Assembly: GCA_018820395.1 (NCBI GenBank) | Contig: JAHJOG010000183.1 | Location: 1-51,073, forward strand | Reading direction: 5' to 3' | Origin: Gammaproteobacteria bacterium | Lineage (GTDB): Bacteria > Pseudomonadota > Gammaproteobacteria > Burkholderiales > Burkholderiaceae_C | Length of the DNA: 51,073 nucleotides | Part shown: positions 29,844 through 39,215 of the stretch, one piece after another | How positions within the stretch are numbered: position 1 is the first letter of the stretch | Layout of the letters: the number at the start of each line of letters is the position of its first letter | The notes under the pieces: generated by a model | The model's database searches: none | Seen by the model: the letters and a program-made list of their open reading frames with translations, nothing else | What the model was told of the DNA's origin: nothing | Program-made: the position numbers and the translations under genes

Positions 29844-29881
29844 GGGTTGCTGGTTGTTTCGATCAAAGCGAGAGATTTCAG

Positions 29882-31585
29882 ATGTTGACTCAACCCAGCC
29901 GCAAATACCGCGCCTCCGCCCCCGTCCGCCTTCAGGATCGAACCTGGCCGGACACCGTCCTTCGCCAGGCACCGATCTGGCTGTCGACCGACCTGCGCGA
30001 CGGCAACCAGGCGCTGGTGGAGCCCATGGACATCTCGCGCAAGATGAAGATGTTCGAGTTGCTGGTGTCGATCGGCTTCAAGGAGATCGAAGTCGGCTTT
30101 CCATCCGCGTCGCAAGTCGAGTTCGATTTCGTTCGCAAACTCATCGACGAAGACCGCATCCCGGACGACGTCACCATCCAGGTGCTGACGCAAGCGCGCG
30201 GCCCGCTGATCGAGCGGACTTTCGAATGCTTGAAGGGCGTTCCCCGCGCGATCGTTCACTTGTACAACGCGGTGGCGCCGGTGATGCGTCGCGTGGTTCT
30301 CGGTCTTGACGAAGACCAGATCGTCGAACTGGCCACGACCCATGCGCGCATGTTCGTCGACTGCGCGGCCCGCCAGCCCGCGACGCAATGGACCTTTCAG
30401 TACTCGCCCGAAATGTTCTCGGGCACCGAGCTCGCGTTCTCCAAGCGTGTGGTGGATGCAGTGACCGAGGTGTGGCAGCCGAGCCAGCAGCACAAGTGCA
30501 TCGTGAACCTGCCTTCGACCGTGGAGCATTCAACGCCCAACATCTTCGCCGACATGATCGAATGGATGCATCGCCACCTTGCGCGGCGCGACGCCATCGT
30601 GTTGTCGGTCCATCCACACAACGACCGGGGCACCGGGACGGCGGCCGGAGAATTCGCGCTCATGGCCGGCGCCGACCGCATCGAAGGATGCCTGTTCGGC
30701 AATGGCGAGAGAACCGGCAACATCGACCTCGTGAACGTCGCATTGAATCTCTATACCCAGGGCGTATCGCCAGGGCTCGACTTTTCGCAGATCGACCAGA
30801 TCCGCTCCGTCGTGGAGCACTGCAACCAACTGCCCGTTCATCCGCGCCATCCGTATGTGGGCGATCTGGTCTACACCTCTTTTTCAGGTTCGCATCAGGA
30901 TGCCATCAAGAAGGCCTTTTCGGCGCGCAGCGAGGACGACATGTGGGACATGCCCTATCTGCCCATCGATCCGAAGGACGTCGGTCGCAGCTACGAGGCG
31001 GTCATTCGCGTCAACAGCCAGTCCGGCAAGGGCGGCATCTCCTATCTGCTCGAAAGCGAGTACGGGCTCGAACTGCCTCGCAGGTTGCAGATCGAATTCA
31101 GCCAGGTGGTGCAGCGGGTGATGGACGTGGCTGGCAAGGAGCTGACGGCCGCCGATCTCCGGGCGCTCTTCGATCGTGAATACGGGCTCGAATCCGCGAC
31201 GGCGCCGCAGCACCTCGTGTTGGAAGAGCGTGCCGGCGACGGCGCGAACACGATCGCATTGCATGCCGATCTGCTCTGGCAAGGGGAGATTCGCAAGATC
31301 GAGGGTCGAGGCAATGGTCCGATCGACGCGTTCATCAGTGGCCTGAGCGCCGTCACCGGGCACGAGATTCGCGTGATCGACTACCACCAGCACGCGATCG
31401 GCGCCGGGGCCGATGCGCAGGCCATTGCCTATCTTGAGCTTCGCATCGACGAAAGCCGCACGCTGTTCGGCGTCGGCGTGGATGCGAACATCATTGCAGC
31501 TTCGCTCAAGGGCATCGTGGCGGGCCTGGAGCGAATGGGCAGCGACGGCGCGCGCAGCGCACAATCGGCGGCGGAAACCGCCTGA
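29882..31585 (+). CDS. leuA: 2-isopropylmalate synthase, class II (long form)
   Basis: Condenses 2-oxoisovalerate and acetyl-CoA in the first committed step of leucine synthesis. 567 residues, resembling the long LeuA type of Corynebacterium/Mycobacterium: [17 protein letters not shown] near the N-terminus instead of the short-form [10 protein letters not shown], metal-binding [23 protein letters not shown], then a C-terminal allosteric LeuA dimer domain. Start ATG follows GAGAG eight bases upstream. It lies downstream of the leucine attenuator and 14 bases before a second, unrelated-class leuA. Confidence 0.94.
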   Translation: MLTQPSRKYRASAPVRLQDRTWPDTVLRQAPIWLSTDLRDGNQALVEPMDISRKMKMFELLVSIGFKEIEVGFPSASQVEFDFVRKLIDEDRIPDDVTIQVLTQARGPLIERTFECLKGVPRAIVHLYNAVAPVMRRVVLGLDEDQIVELATTHARMFVDCAARQPATQWTFQYSPEMFSGTELAFSKRVVDAVTEVWQPSQQHKCIVNLPSTVEHSTPNIFADMIEWMHRHLARRDAIVLSVHPHNDRGTGTAAGEFALMAGADRIEGCLFGNGERTGNIDLVNVALNLYTQGVSPGLDFSQIDQIRSVVEHCNQLPVHPRHPYVGDLVYTSFSGSHQDAIKKAFSARSEDDMWDMPYLPIDPKDVGRSYEAVIRVNSQSGKGGISYLLESEYGLELPRRLQIEFSQVVQRVMDVAGKELTAADLRALFDREYGLESATAPQHLVLEERAGDGANTIALHADLLWQGEIRKIEGRGNGPIDAFISGLSAVTGHEIRVIDYHQHAIGAGADAQAIAYLELRIDESRTLFGVGVDANIIAASLKGIVAGLERMGSDGARSAQSAAETA

Positions 31586-31599
31586 ACAGGAGAGCGACA

Positions 31600-33138
31600 G
31601 TGACCGACAAACTCATCATCTTCGATACCACCTTGCGCGACGGCGAGCAGTCGCCCGGGGCGTCGATGACCAAGGATGAAAAGCTGCGCATCGCCAAGCA
31701 ACTCGAGCGTCTGCGGGTGGACGTGATCGAGGCGGGCTTTCCGGCGAGTTCGAACGGTGATTTCGAAGCCGTCAAGGCGATCGCGAACGCGATCAAGGAA
31801 TCGACCGTTTGCGGCCTGTCGCGCGCCAACGATCGCGACATCTCACGCGCGGCCGAGGCGCTCAAGGGCGCTGCCAGTGGGCGAATCCACACCTTCATCG
31901 CCACCTCGCCGCTGCACATGGAGAAGAAGCTTCGCATGAGCGCCGACGAGGTGTTCGAGCAGGCCAAGCTTGCTGTTCGCTTCGCGCGCAATCTGGCAGG
32001 CGATGTCGAATTCAGTCCGGAAGACGGGTATCGCAGTGATCCCGACTTTCTTTGCCGCGTGCTCGAAGCCGTGATCGCCGAAGGCGCGACCACGATCAAT
32101 GTGCCCGACACGGTCGGCTACGCCATTCCGGAGCTGTACGGCAACTTCATCAAATCCCTGCGCGAACGCATTCCGAACAGCGACAAGGCTGTCTGGTCGG
32201 TGCATTGCCACAACGATCTGGGCATGGCCGTTGCCAACTCGCTGGCCGGCGTGCAGATCGGCGGCGCTCGTCAGGTCGAATGCACGATCAACGGTCTCGG
32301 CGAGCGAGCGGGAAATTGCTCGCTCGAAGAAATTGTGATGGCCGTGAAAACGCGCAAGGATTACTTCGGCCTCGAACTCAACATCGACACGCGACACATC
32401 GTTGCGGCCAGCCGGATGGTCAGTCAGACCACCGGCTTCGTGGTGCAGCCCAACAAGGCTGTGGTGGGGGCCAACGCATTCGCTCATGCTTCGGGCATTC
32501 ACCAGGATGGCGTTCTCAAGGCGCGCGACACCTACGAAATCATGCGTGCCGAAGATGTGGGTTGGGCCGCCAACAAGATCGTGCTCGGCAAGCTCAGCGG
32601 GCGCAACGCCTTCAAGCAACGCCTGCAGGAACTCGGCGTTTCGATGGAAAGCGAAGGCGACATCAACGCGGCGTTCTCGCGTTTCAAAGAGCTGGCCGAT
32701 CGCAAGAGCGAGATTTTCGATGAGGACATCCTCGCGCTTGTCAGCGACGAAGAGCAGTCGCACGTTGCAGATCTCTTCGGCTTCGTCTCACTGTCCCAGC
32801 ACAGCGAAACCGGGGAGCGGCCGCAGGCCCGGATCGTCTTCACGGCGCAGGGCAGGGAGGTGGTCGGTGAATCCGACGGCAACGGTCCGGTCGACGCGTC
32901 GCTGAAAGCGATCGAGTCGCATGTGAAGAGCGGGGCGGAGATGGTGCTTTACTCCGTCAACGCGATCAGTGGCTCGACGGAAAGTCAAGGCGAAGTGACG
33001 GTGCGGCTTCAGAATGCAGGGCGCGTCGTGAACGGCGTTGGCGCCGACCCGGACATCGTGGTGGCTTCGGCGAAAGCATACTTAAGTGCTCTCAACAAGT
33101 TACAGAGCCAAGCTGAGAGAGTGTCGGCACAAGGTTAG
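31600..33138 (+). CDS. leuA: 2-isopropylmalate synthase, class I (short form)
   Basis: A second LeuA, 512 residues, of the E. coli-like class: [18 protein letters not shown] at the N-terminus, [16 protein letters not shown] metal site, [16 protein letters not shown], and the C-terminal leucine-binding regulatory domain (from about residue 390). It begins with GTG after AGGAGAGCG. Only 14 bases separate it from the upstream leuA, so both are probably on one attenuator-controlled transcript. Citramalate or homocitrate synthase are less likely because of the close match to LeuA signatures. Confidence 0.93.
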   Translation: MTDKLIIFDTTLRDGEQSPGASMTKDEKLRIAKQLERLRVDVIEAGFPASSNGDFEAVKAIANAIKESTVCGLSRANDRDISRAAEALKGAASGRIHTFIATSPLHMEKKLRMSADEVFEQAKLAVRFARNLAGDVEFSPEDGYRSDPDFLCRVLEAVIAEGATTINVPDTVGYAIPELYGNFIKSLRERIPNSDKAVWSVHCHNDLGMAVANSLAGVQIGGARQVECTINGLGERAGNCSLEEIVMAVKTRKDYFGLELNIDTRHIVAASRMVSQTTGFVVQPNKAVVGANAFAHASGIHQDGVLKARDTYEIMRAEDVGWAANKIVLGKLSGRNAFKQRLQELGVSMESEGDINAAFSRFKELADRKSEIFDEDILALVSDEEQSHVADLFGFVSLSQHSETGERPQARIVFTAQGREVVGESDGNGPVDASLKAIESHVKSGAEMVLYSVNAISGSTESQGEVTVRLQNAGRVVNGVGADPDIVVASAKAYLSALNKLQSQAERVSAQG

Positions 33139-33256
33139 TTTTGAGTGTTCCTTTGTTCACGAAATGAAGAAGCAGATGCAACTACCTGATATTGCGTGTT
33201 TTTTTTGATTTCGATAGACTTCGGACTCCCTCAAATCGCCGCTGGAGAAATTCTTG

Positions 33257-34438
33257 ATGTTTCAAGCCCGCTTTCGTCAAGTTTCCAGCCGCCACTACCT
33301 CTCAGTCATTCGTTTCGTCGCCGTCGCGCTGTGCGCCACGGCGTTTTTCTCGCCTGCAGCATTTGCAGGCAAGAAGGCAGTCGGCAAGAGCGCTGCTTCG
33401 AGCCATGCCGGCAAATCCCAAGCTGCAAGTTCCAAGACCGCGAGCACCTCGTCTCGCTCGGTGGCTTCCAAGCGCCGAGTCAAGGCCGAACGTGCCGACC
33501 GCGTGGTGAGCAGCGGTCGCAACGTGGTCGCGTCGATCCGCAAGCGCGGCGGCAAGACCGAGGTGGCGGTGCAGCGCCGCTCGGTCGTGCGGGTGCCGGA
33601 AGTGGAAAGGCTGTCGTTCGGCCAGCTCGCCGGCCTGCACGGCACCGAAGACGCCCTGGACCTCAAGTCCAGCGTCGCGCTGGTGGTGGACCAGGAAACC
33701 AACGAAGTCCTGTTCAGCAAGAACGACCATGCCGTGCTGCCGATCGCCTCGCTCACCAAGCTCATGACCGGGCTGATCGTCAGCGAAGCCCATTTGCCGG
33801 ACGACGAACTGATCACCATCACGCAGGATGACGTCGACACCGAGAAGGGCAGCCGCTCCCGTCTGCGTGTCGGCGCGACGCTGCCGCGCGGCGAGTTGCT
33901 CCATCTGGCCCTGATGTCCAGCGAGAACCGGGCCGCGCATGCGCTCGGCCGCACCTATCCGGGCGGGCTGGCGACCTTCGTCAGCATCATGAACGCCAAG
34001 GCCAAGATGCTCGGCATGAAAGACACGCGCTACGTCGAGCCGACCGGCTTGTCGAGCCAGAACCAATCGAGCGCGCAGGATCTTGCGCTGCTCGTCAATG
34101 CCGCCTATTCCGACGCGACCGTACGCCACCTTTCGACGTCGCCCGAATATCAGGTCGAAGTCGGCAATCGCGTCCTCCAATACAACACCACCAACCGTCT
34201 GGTGCGCAATCCCGATTGGGAAATCGGCGTGCAAAAGACCGGCTACATCTCCGAAGCGGGCCAGTGCCTGGTGATGCAGGCAAAGATCGCGGGCCGCAAG
34301 CTGATCATGGTGTTCCTGGATTCCGCCGGCAAGCTCAGCCGCATCGGTGACGCGGAGCGCGTGCGGCGCTGGGTGGAGCAGACGCACGCCGCCGCTCATC
34401 CGGGACGGCCTGGACTTTCAGTCAACGTCGCGGGCTGA
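33257..34438 (+). CDS. Serine-type D-Ala-D-Ala peptidase (PBP7/DacA-like)
   Basis: A 393-residue low-molecular-weight penicillin-binding protein that trims peptidoglycan peptides in the periplasm. Signal peptide to about residue 37 (FFSPAAFA), then a long Ser/Lys/Arg-rich low-complexity linker (residues 38-110), then the peptidase domain with the active-site triads S165-L-T-K168, S-S-E-N and K-T-G (VQKTGYI). The basic linker could bind the cell wall. ATG at 33257 is used; a TTG one codon earlier is possible. pbpG is a likely but unproved symbol. Confidence 0.9.
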   Translation: MFQARFRQVSSRHYLSVIRFVAVALCATAFFSPAAFAGKKAVGKSAASSHAGKSQAASSKTASTSSRSVASKRRVKAERADRVVSSGRNVVASIRKRGGKTEVAVQRRSVVRVPEVERLSFGQLAGLHGTEDALDLKSSVALVVDQETNEVLFSKNDHAVLPIASLTKLMTGLIVSEAHLPDDELITITQDDVDTEKGSRSRLRVGATLPRGELLHLALMSSENRAAHALGRTYPGGLATFVSIMNAKAKMLGMKDTRYVEPTGLSSQNQSSAQDLALLVNAAYSDATVRHLSTSPEYQVEVGNRVLQYNTTNRLVRNPDWEIGVQKTGYISEAGQCLVMQAKIAGRKLIMVFLDSAGKLSRIGDAERVRRWVEQTHAAAHPGRPGLSVNVAG

Positions 34439-34446
34439 GCCGGCGA

Positions 34447-35241
34447 TCAATTTGCCGACGGTGAGTCGGCGCTGAATCCGAGGGCGCTGGAAATCTCGTT
34501 GGCAGTCGCCTGCAGCTTGGGCATCCAGCCTTCGTCGAGCCGATCGGCCGGCGCTGAAATCGAGAGGCCCGCCACCAGCCGACCCTGGTCGTCGTAGATG
34601 CCGGCCGCCATGCACCGCACTCCCAGTTCGAGTTCCTCGTTGTCCCGCGCAACCCCGTACTGTCGCGCCTTGGACAGTTCGCGCTCGAGCGCAGACAGCT
34701 CTGTGATGCTGTTGCGAGTGTGGCCGGCCAAACCGGTCCGTGTCGCATAGCTGCGAACGCGCTGCGGCTCGTCCAAAGCGAGAAAGAGTTTGCCGGTGGA
34801 CGTGAGGTGCAGCGGTGCGCGTCCGCCGATGGCCCTGACCACCTGCATGCCGCTGCGTTCGCTGAACGCACGTTCCACGTAGACGATCTCGTCGCCCTGG
34901 CGCATGCTGAGGTTGACCGGCTGCTGGGTCACCTTGTGCAACTCGCGCATTGGCACGAGCGCCGCGTCTCGCACATTGAGGCGGCCTTTGACCAGATTGC
35001 CCAGTTCGAGCAGCCGCATTCCCAGGCGGTAGCTGCCCGCTTCGGGGCGATCGACGAATCGGCCGACGGTCAGGTCATTGAGGATGCGGTGGGTGGTGGA
35101 CGGGTGGAGCCCGGTCTTCTCGCTGATCTCTTTGAGCGAAATGGCTTCTTCGCGCGACGCGAGCACGTCGATTAACGAGAACATCCGCTCGATCACCTGG
35201 ATGACGGGCTTGGGAGAAACGTCGGTTCGATTTTTTGTCAT
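34447..35241 (-). CDS. IclR-family transcriptional regulator
   Basis: 264 residues: an N-terminal winged helix (ISLKEISEKTGLHPSTTHRILNDLTVGRFV) and a C-terminal IclR effector domain (LHLTSTGKLFLA... and GVRCMAAGIYDDQGRLVAGLSISAPADR). Such regulators usually control catabolic genes; here no obvious target is adjacent. It starts 27 bases after bpt on the same strand and could be in the aat-bpt transcript. ATG at 35241 chosen over an in-frame TTG six bases upstream. Confidence 0.92.
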   Translation of the reverse strand: MTKNRTDVSPKPVIQVIERMFSLIDVLASREEAISLKEISEKTGLHPSTTHRILNDLTVGRFVDRPEAGSYRLGMRLLELGNLVKGRLNVRDAALVPMRELHKVTQQPVNLSMRQGDEIVYVERAFSERSGMQVVRAIGGRAPLHLTSTGKLFLALDEPQRVRSYATRTGLAGHTRNSITELSALERELSKARQYGVARDNEELELGVRCMAAGIYDDQGRLVAGLSISAPADRLDEGWMPKLQATANEISSALGFSADSPSAN

Positions 35242-35268
35242 GTGCAACGCGGAAGGCCGGTTGCGATT

Positions 35269-36018
35269 TTACTTGGTGAAATCGCGCGGCGCTTGCCATC
35301 GACCGTCGATCAGAAGTTCGTGTGGCGCATAGAGCGCTTTGTAGTTCATTTTCGAACTGCCATCGATCCAGTAGCCGAGGTAGACATGAGCGAGGTCGAG
35401 CTTGCGCGCCTGCTCGATCTGCCACAGCACGCTGTAGGTCCCGTAGCTCGCGCCCGAGTCGGGCTCGTAGAAGGTGTAGACGGCGGAGATGCCGTCGTTC
35501 AGCACGTCGAGAATGGACACCATCTTCAGTGCACCTGCGCTGCCGTCCGGCAGGGTTTCGCGAAACTCGACGAGCCGTGAGTTCACTCGGCTTTGGAGCA
35601 GGAACTGGGTGTATTGATCGATGCTGTCGTGGTCCATGCCGCCACCGGAGTGGCGGCCATTCTGGTAGCGCAGATAAAGCTGGTAGTGCTCCGGAAAGAA
35701 GCAGAGTTTCAACACACGCACCTGCAGGTTCGAGTGCCGCAGCGTCGCGCGGCGCTGGCTCCGGGTGGGTTTGAACTCCCGGGTGAGCACGCGCAGCGGC
35801 ACGCAGGCGCTGCAGCCGTCGCAGTACGGCCGGTAGGTGAACATGCCGCTGCGTCGGAACCCGCTCAGCACGAGGTCGGAATAAGCGTCGTTGTGGATCA
35901 GGTGGCTGGGCGTCGCCACCTGCGAGCGCGCCTGCCGGTCCGGCAGATAGCTGCAAGGATAGGGCGCAGTCGCGTAGAACTGCAAAGTCTGAAGCGGAAG
36001 GTCCTTGAGGTGCGTCAC
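35269..36018 (-). CDS. bpt: Aspartate/glutamate leucyl-tRNA-protein transferase
   Basis: Adds Leu from Leu-tRNA to proteins with N-terminal Asp or Glu, marking them for ClpS/ClpAP. 249 residues, matching the family. Visible: [14 protein letters not shown], the Cys-rich [17 protein letters not shown] and the C-terminal YVGY-like [23 protein letters not shown]. The start is a GTG ([15 protein letters not shown]) that overlaps the aat stop as GTGA; the longer ATG extension into aat is unlikely. Confidence 0.93.
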   Translation of the reverse strand: MTHLKDLPLQTLQFYATAPYPCSYLPDRQARSQVATPSHLIHNDAYSDLVLSGFRRSGMFTYRPYCDGCSACVPLRVLTREFKPTRSQRRATLRHSNLQVRVLKLCFFPEHYQLYLRYQNGRHSGGGMDHDSIDQYTQFLLQSRVNSRLVEFRETLPDGSAGALKMVSILDVLNDGISAVYTFYEPDSGASYGTYSVLWQIEQARKLDLAHVYLGYWIDGSSKMNYKALYAPHELLIDGRWQAPRDFTK

Positions 36019-36767
36019 GTCGAAAGATGAGGTCGCAAAGCCAGGAGTTGATTCCAGTATACGGGGTCGAAATGCCATGCGGGTCCCGGCTTGCGCGAGC
36101 CCCTTTCGACGCTCGCCAGAAACTGCGTGCGTGCAATCTCATGGGCGCCCAGGCTGGCCAGATGGGCGGTGTTCTGCTGGCAGTCGATCATCTCGACGTC
36201 GTGGTGGCGGCACATGCTGACCAGCGCAGCGAGCGCAATCTTGGATGCATCGGTCCGGCGCGCGAACATCGACTCGCCGAACACCGCGTTGCCTATGGCC
36301 ACGCAGTACAGCCCGCCTACGAGTTCGCCGTCGATCCAGGTTTCGACGCTGTGCGCATGGCCTGCGCGATGCAGTTCCACGTAGGCGTCGATCATGTCCG
36401 GAAGGATCCACGTGCCGGACTGGCCCTCACGGGGTGATTGCGAACAGGCCTGGATGACCGTCTCGAAACCGTGATCCACGCGGATTTCGCAGCCCGCGGT
36501 GCGGCGGAAGCGCTCGAGGACTTTGCGCAGCGAGCGATGGAGACGGAAACGTGCGACCTCCAGCACCATGCGCGGATCCGGACTCCACCACAGGATCGGC
36601 TGGTCGTCGCTGAACCACGGGAAGACGCCGGCCCGGTAGGCCCGCAAGAGGCTTTCGACGTCCAGGGCGCCGCCGGCGGCCAGCAAACCGGGCACGGGGT
36701 CCGAGTGACCCCACGCCGAACGAGCGTCGGGCAAGGGATCTCCGGGAGCGAGCCAGGGCAATTTCAT
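36015..36767 (-). CDS. aat: Leucyl/phenylalanyl-tRNA-protein transferase
   Basis: Adds Leu or Phe to proteins with N-terminal Lys or Arg (N-degron pathway). 250 residues with the family's [21 protein letters not shown] motif near residue 50-70, [25 protein letters not shown] and the [20 protein letters not shown] segment. It is translationally coupled to bpt by a four-base overlap. Confidence 0.96.
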   Translation of the reverse strand: MKLPWLAPGDPLPDARSAWGHSDPVPGLLAAGGALDVESLLRAYRAGVFPWFSDDQPILWWSPDPRMVLEVARFRLHRSLRKVLERFRRTAGCEIRVDHGFETVIQACSQSPREGQSGTWILPDMIDAYVELHRAGHAHSVETWIDGELVGGLYCVAIGNAVFGESMFARRTDASKIALAALVSMCRHHDVEMIDCQQNTAHLASLGAHEIARTQFLASVERGSRKPGPAWHFDPVYWNQLLALRPHLST

Positions 36768-36878
36768 GATTCAACCTCGAGCGCTCTGAAAGTACGCAGG
36801 CGCGTGTCGAGACGAGTTTGCCCGAAACCCATATAGTCGATCCCGATTTGGCTGCAATGACCTGATAGAGGAATCCCG

Positions 36879-39209
36879 GTGACCACTCAAAACAATCCGG
36901 CGCGCTTCGGAAGCGGCCAGGCCGTGCGGCGCGTCGAGGACGAGAGCCTTCTGGCGGGTGCCGGCCGGTACACGGACGACGTGTCGCTTCCGGGTCAGAC
37001 CTGGCTTTGCTTCGTGCGCTCGCCCTATCCGCACGCACGAATCGCATCGATTGATACGACGGCTGCTGCGGCCATGCCCGGCGTGGCGGGCGTGTTCACC
37101 GGAGCGGATCTGGCCGAGGCCAACGTGCAGCCCCTGCCGGGCGCCGCATCGTTCAAGCGCGCCGACGGCAGTGACTGCGCCACGCCGCCACGGCATGTGC
37201 TGGCGCGCGAGCGCGTGCGTTTCGTCGGCGAACCTGTGGCCGCGGTGGTCGCCGAGAGCATGCAGCAGGCGCGCGACGCTGCCGAGGCTGTGATGGTTGA
37301 CTACGATGAGCTGCCCATGGTGGTCGACCTCGACGGTGCCATCGCGGAAGGAGCGCCGCTTGTCTTTGACAGCGCGACCGGGAACATCGCCGCCGAGATG
37401 AGACATGGCGACGCCCAGGCCACCGCCGACGCGTTCTCCAAGGCCAGCCACGTGGTGGCACTCGACGTGGTCAACCAGCGCGTGGTCGCCTTGACGATCG
37501 AGCCGCGCAGCGTGCTGGCCGATTTCGACGCAGCATCCGAGCGGCTGACCGTGCGCCTCAGCACGCAGATGCCCACCGGCGTGCGCGACTCGGTGTGCAA
37601 TGCCATCGGGCTGACCAAGGAGCAGGTTCGCGTGGTTGTCGGCGACGTCGGCGGCGGCTTCGGCATGAAGACCGGGGCGTATCCGGAAGACATCGCGGTG
37701 GCTTTCGCGGCGCGCGCACTCCGTCGGCCGGTGAAATGGATCGCCGAGCGCAGCGAGGAATTCATATCCAGCTCGCACGGCCGAGACATCGAAGCGCTCG
37801 CAGAACTGGCGCTCGATGCAAACGGCAAGATCCTGGCCCTGCGCATCAAGACCCACGCCAACGTTGGCGCCTATGCGACCGGCACGGGGGTTGCCATTCA
37901 ACTGCTGATCGGCCCGTGGGTGCAGACCAGCGTTTATGACATCCAGACGATCGACTTCCACTTTCTCGCCGTGCTGACCAACACGGCACCCACCGGCGCT
38001 TACCGTGGTGCAGGGCGGCCCGAGGCCATCTACACGATCGAGAGACTGATGGACGAGGCTGCGCGCCAGATCGGCATCGATCGCATCGAACTGCGCCGCC
38101 GCAATTTCATCCGGCCCGAGCAGATGCCCTATACCAACCCGATGAAGCAGACCTACGACACGGGCAAGTTCGAATCGGTCATGGACCAGGGTCTGGCATT
38201 GGCCGACTGGGCGGGCTTCGACGCGCGGGCCGCCGAATCGAAACGTGCCGGCAAGTTGCGCGGCCTGGGCATCGCGACCTTTCTCGAATGGACCGGCGGT
38301 AACGTGTTCGAGGAGCGGGTGACCGTTTCGGTGCAGGCGGACGGCATCATCGAGGTGTTCTCGGCAGTCAATGCGATGGGCCAAGGCATCGCCACGACGC
38401 TCGCGCAACTGGCTGTCGACACTTTCGGCGTGCCGATCGAAAAGGTGCGCATCGTGTTGGGTGACACCGATCGGGGCAATGGCTTCGGCAGTGCAGGGTC
38501 GCGCTCGCTTTTCACCGGCGGCTCGGCTGTGCGCGTGGGTGCCGAACGGACCATCGACAAGGCCAAGACGCTCGCTGCACAAGAGCTCGAAGTGGCGGCT
38601 GCCGATGTCGAGTACGCCCAAGGCATCTTCCGCGTCGCTGGCACCGATCTGCAACTCGATCTCTTCGAACTCGCCGGACGTCAGTCCGACAAGCAAATCT
38701 TCGTCGACTCCACCAGCCACGTCGACGGACCCACCTGGCCCAATGGCTGCCACATTGCCGAAGTCGAGCTCGACCCGGCCACGGGCGAAGTGGGCGTGGC
38801 GGCCTATGCCTCGGTCAACGATGTCGGTCGCGTGGTCAATCCGTTGATCGTGAGAGGCCAGCTCGAAGGCGGCGCCGTGCAGGGCATGGGGCAGGCGCTG
38901 TGCGAGCGTGTGGTGTACGACGTCGAAACCGGCCAACCTCTGACCGGCAGCCTGATGGACTATGCCGCGCCGCGCGCTGACATCGCCAGCGCCATGTTCA
39001 AGACCGAGATGGACGAGTCCACGCCTTGTCTGAACAACGCGCTCGGCGTCAAGGGTGTGGGCGAACTCGGGACCATCGGCGCCACGCCCGCCATCGTCAA
39101 TGCGGTGGCGGACGCGCTGGCTCGTGGCGGCTACGCGGCGTTGACGCCGCACCTGGACATGCCCCTCACTTCCGCCCGCATCTGGGAGCAGATGCAGCAG
39201 CGAGCCTGA
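36879..39209 (+). CDS. Molybdenum hydroxylase large subunit (xanthine dehydrogenase/CoxL-like, form II)
   Basis: A 776-residue catalytic subunit of the xanthine dehydrogenase family, binding MCD-type molybdopterin. Seen: N-terminal a/b-hammerhead domain (RRVEDESLLAGAGRYTDDV), molybdopterin-contact motifs GGGFGMK and QMPTGVRDSV, the AYRGAGRPEA loop where true carbon-monoxide dehydrogenases carry a distinctive Cys-containing motif, and the catalytic Glu in GVKGVGELGT. Thus probably not CO dehydrogenase. No FAD or [2Fe-2S] subunit gene is adjacent. GTG start at 36879; it diverges from aat. Confidence 0.9.
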   Translation: MTTQNNPARFGSGQAVRRVEDESLLAGAGRYTDDVSLPGQTWLCFVRSPYPHARIASIDTTAAAAMPGVAGVFTGADLAEANVQPLPGAASFKRADGSDCATPPRHVLARERVRFVGEPVAAVVAESMQQARDAAEAVMVDYDELPMVVDLDGAIAEGAPLVFDSATGNIAAEMRHGDAQATADAFSKASHVVALDVVNQRVVALTIEPRSVLADFDAASERLTVRLSTQMPTGVRDSVCNAIGLTKEQVRVVVGDVGGGFGMKTGAYPEDIAVAFAARALRRPVKWIAERSEEFISSSHGRDIEALAELALDANGKILALRIKTHANVGAYATGTGVAIQLLIGPWVQTSVYDIQTIDFHFLAVLTNTAPTGAYRGAGRPEAIYTIERLMDEAARQIGIDRIELRRRNFIRPEQMPYTNPMKQTYDTGKFESVMDQGLALADWAGFDARAAESKRAGKLRGLGIATFLEWTGGNVFEERVTVSVQADGIIEVFSAVNAMGQGIATTLAQLAVDTFGVPIEKVRIVLGDTDRGNGFGSAGSRSLFTGGSAVRVGAERTIDKAKTLAAQELEVAAADVEYAQGIFRVAGTDLQLDLFELAGRQSDKQIFVDSTSHVDGPTWPNGCHIAEVELDPATGEVGVAAYASVNDVGRVVNPLIVRGQLEGGAVQGMGQALCERVVYDVETGQPLTGSLMDYAAPRADIASAMFKTEMDESTPCLNNALGVKGVGELGTIGATPAIVNAVADALARGGYAALTPHLDMPLTSARIWEQMQQRA

Positions 39210-39215
39210 GGCGCC

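Noticed and set aside
33139-33256. Intrinsic terminator after the second leuA (eight T's at 33199-33206)
   Set aside because: No stem of useful strength directly precedes the T-run; only a 4-bp GCAA/TTGC pairing is possible.
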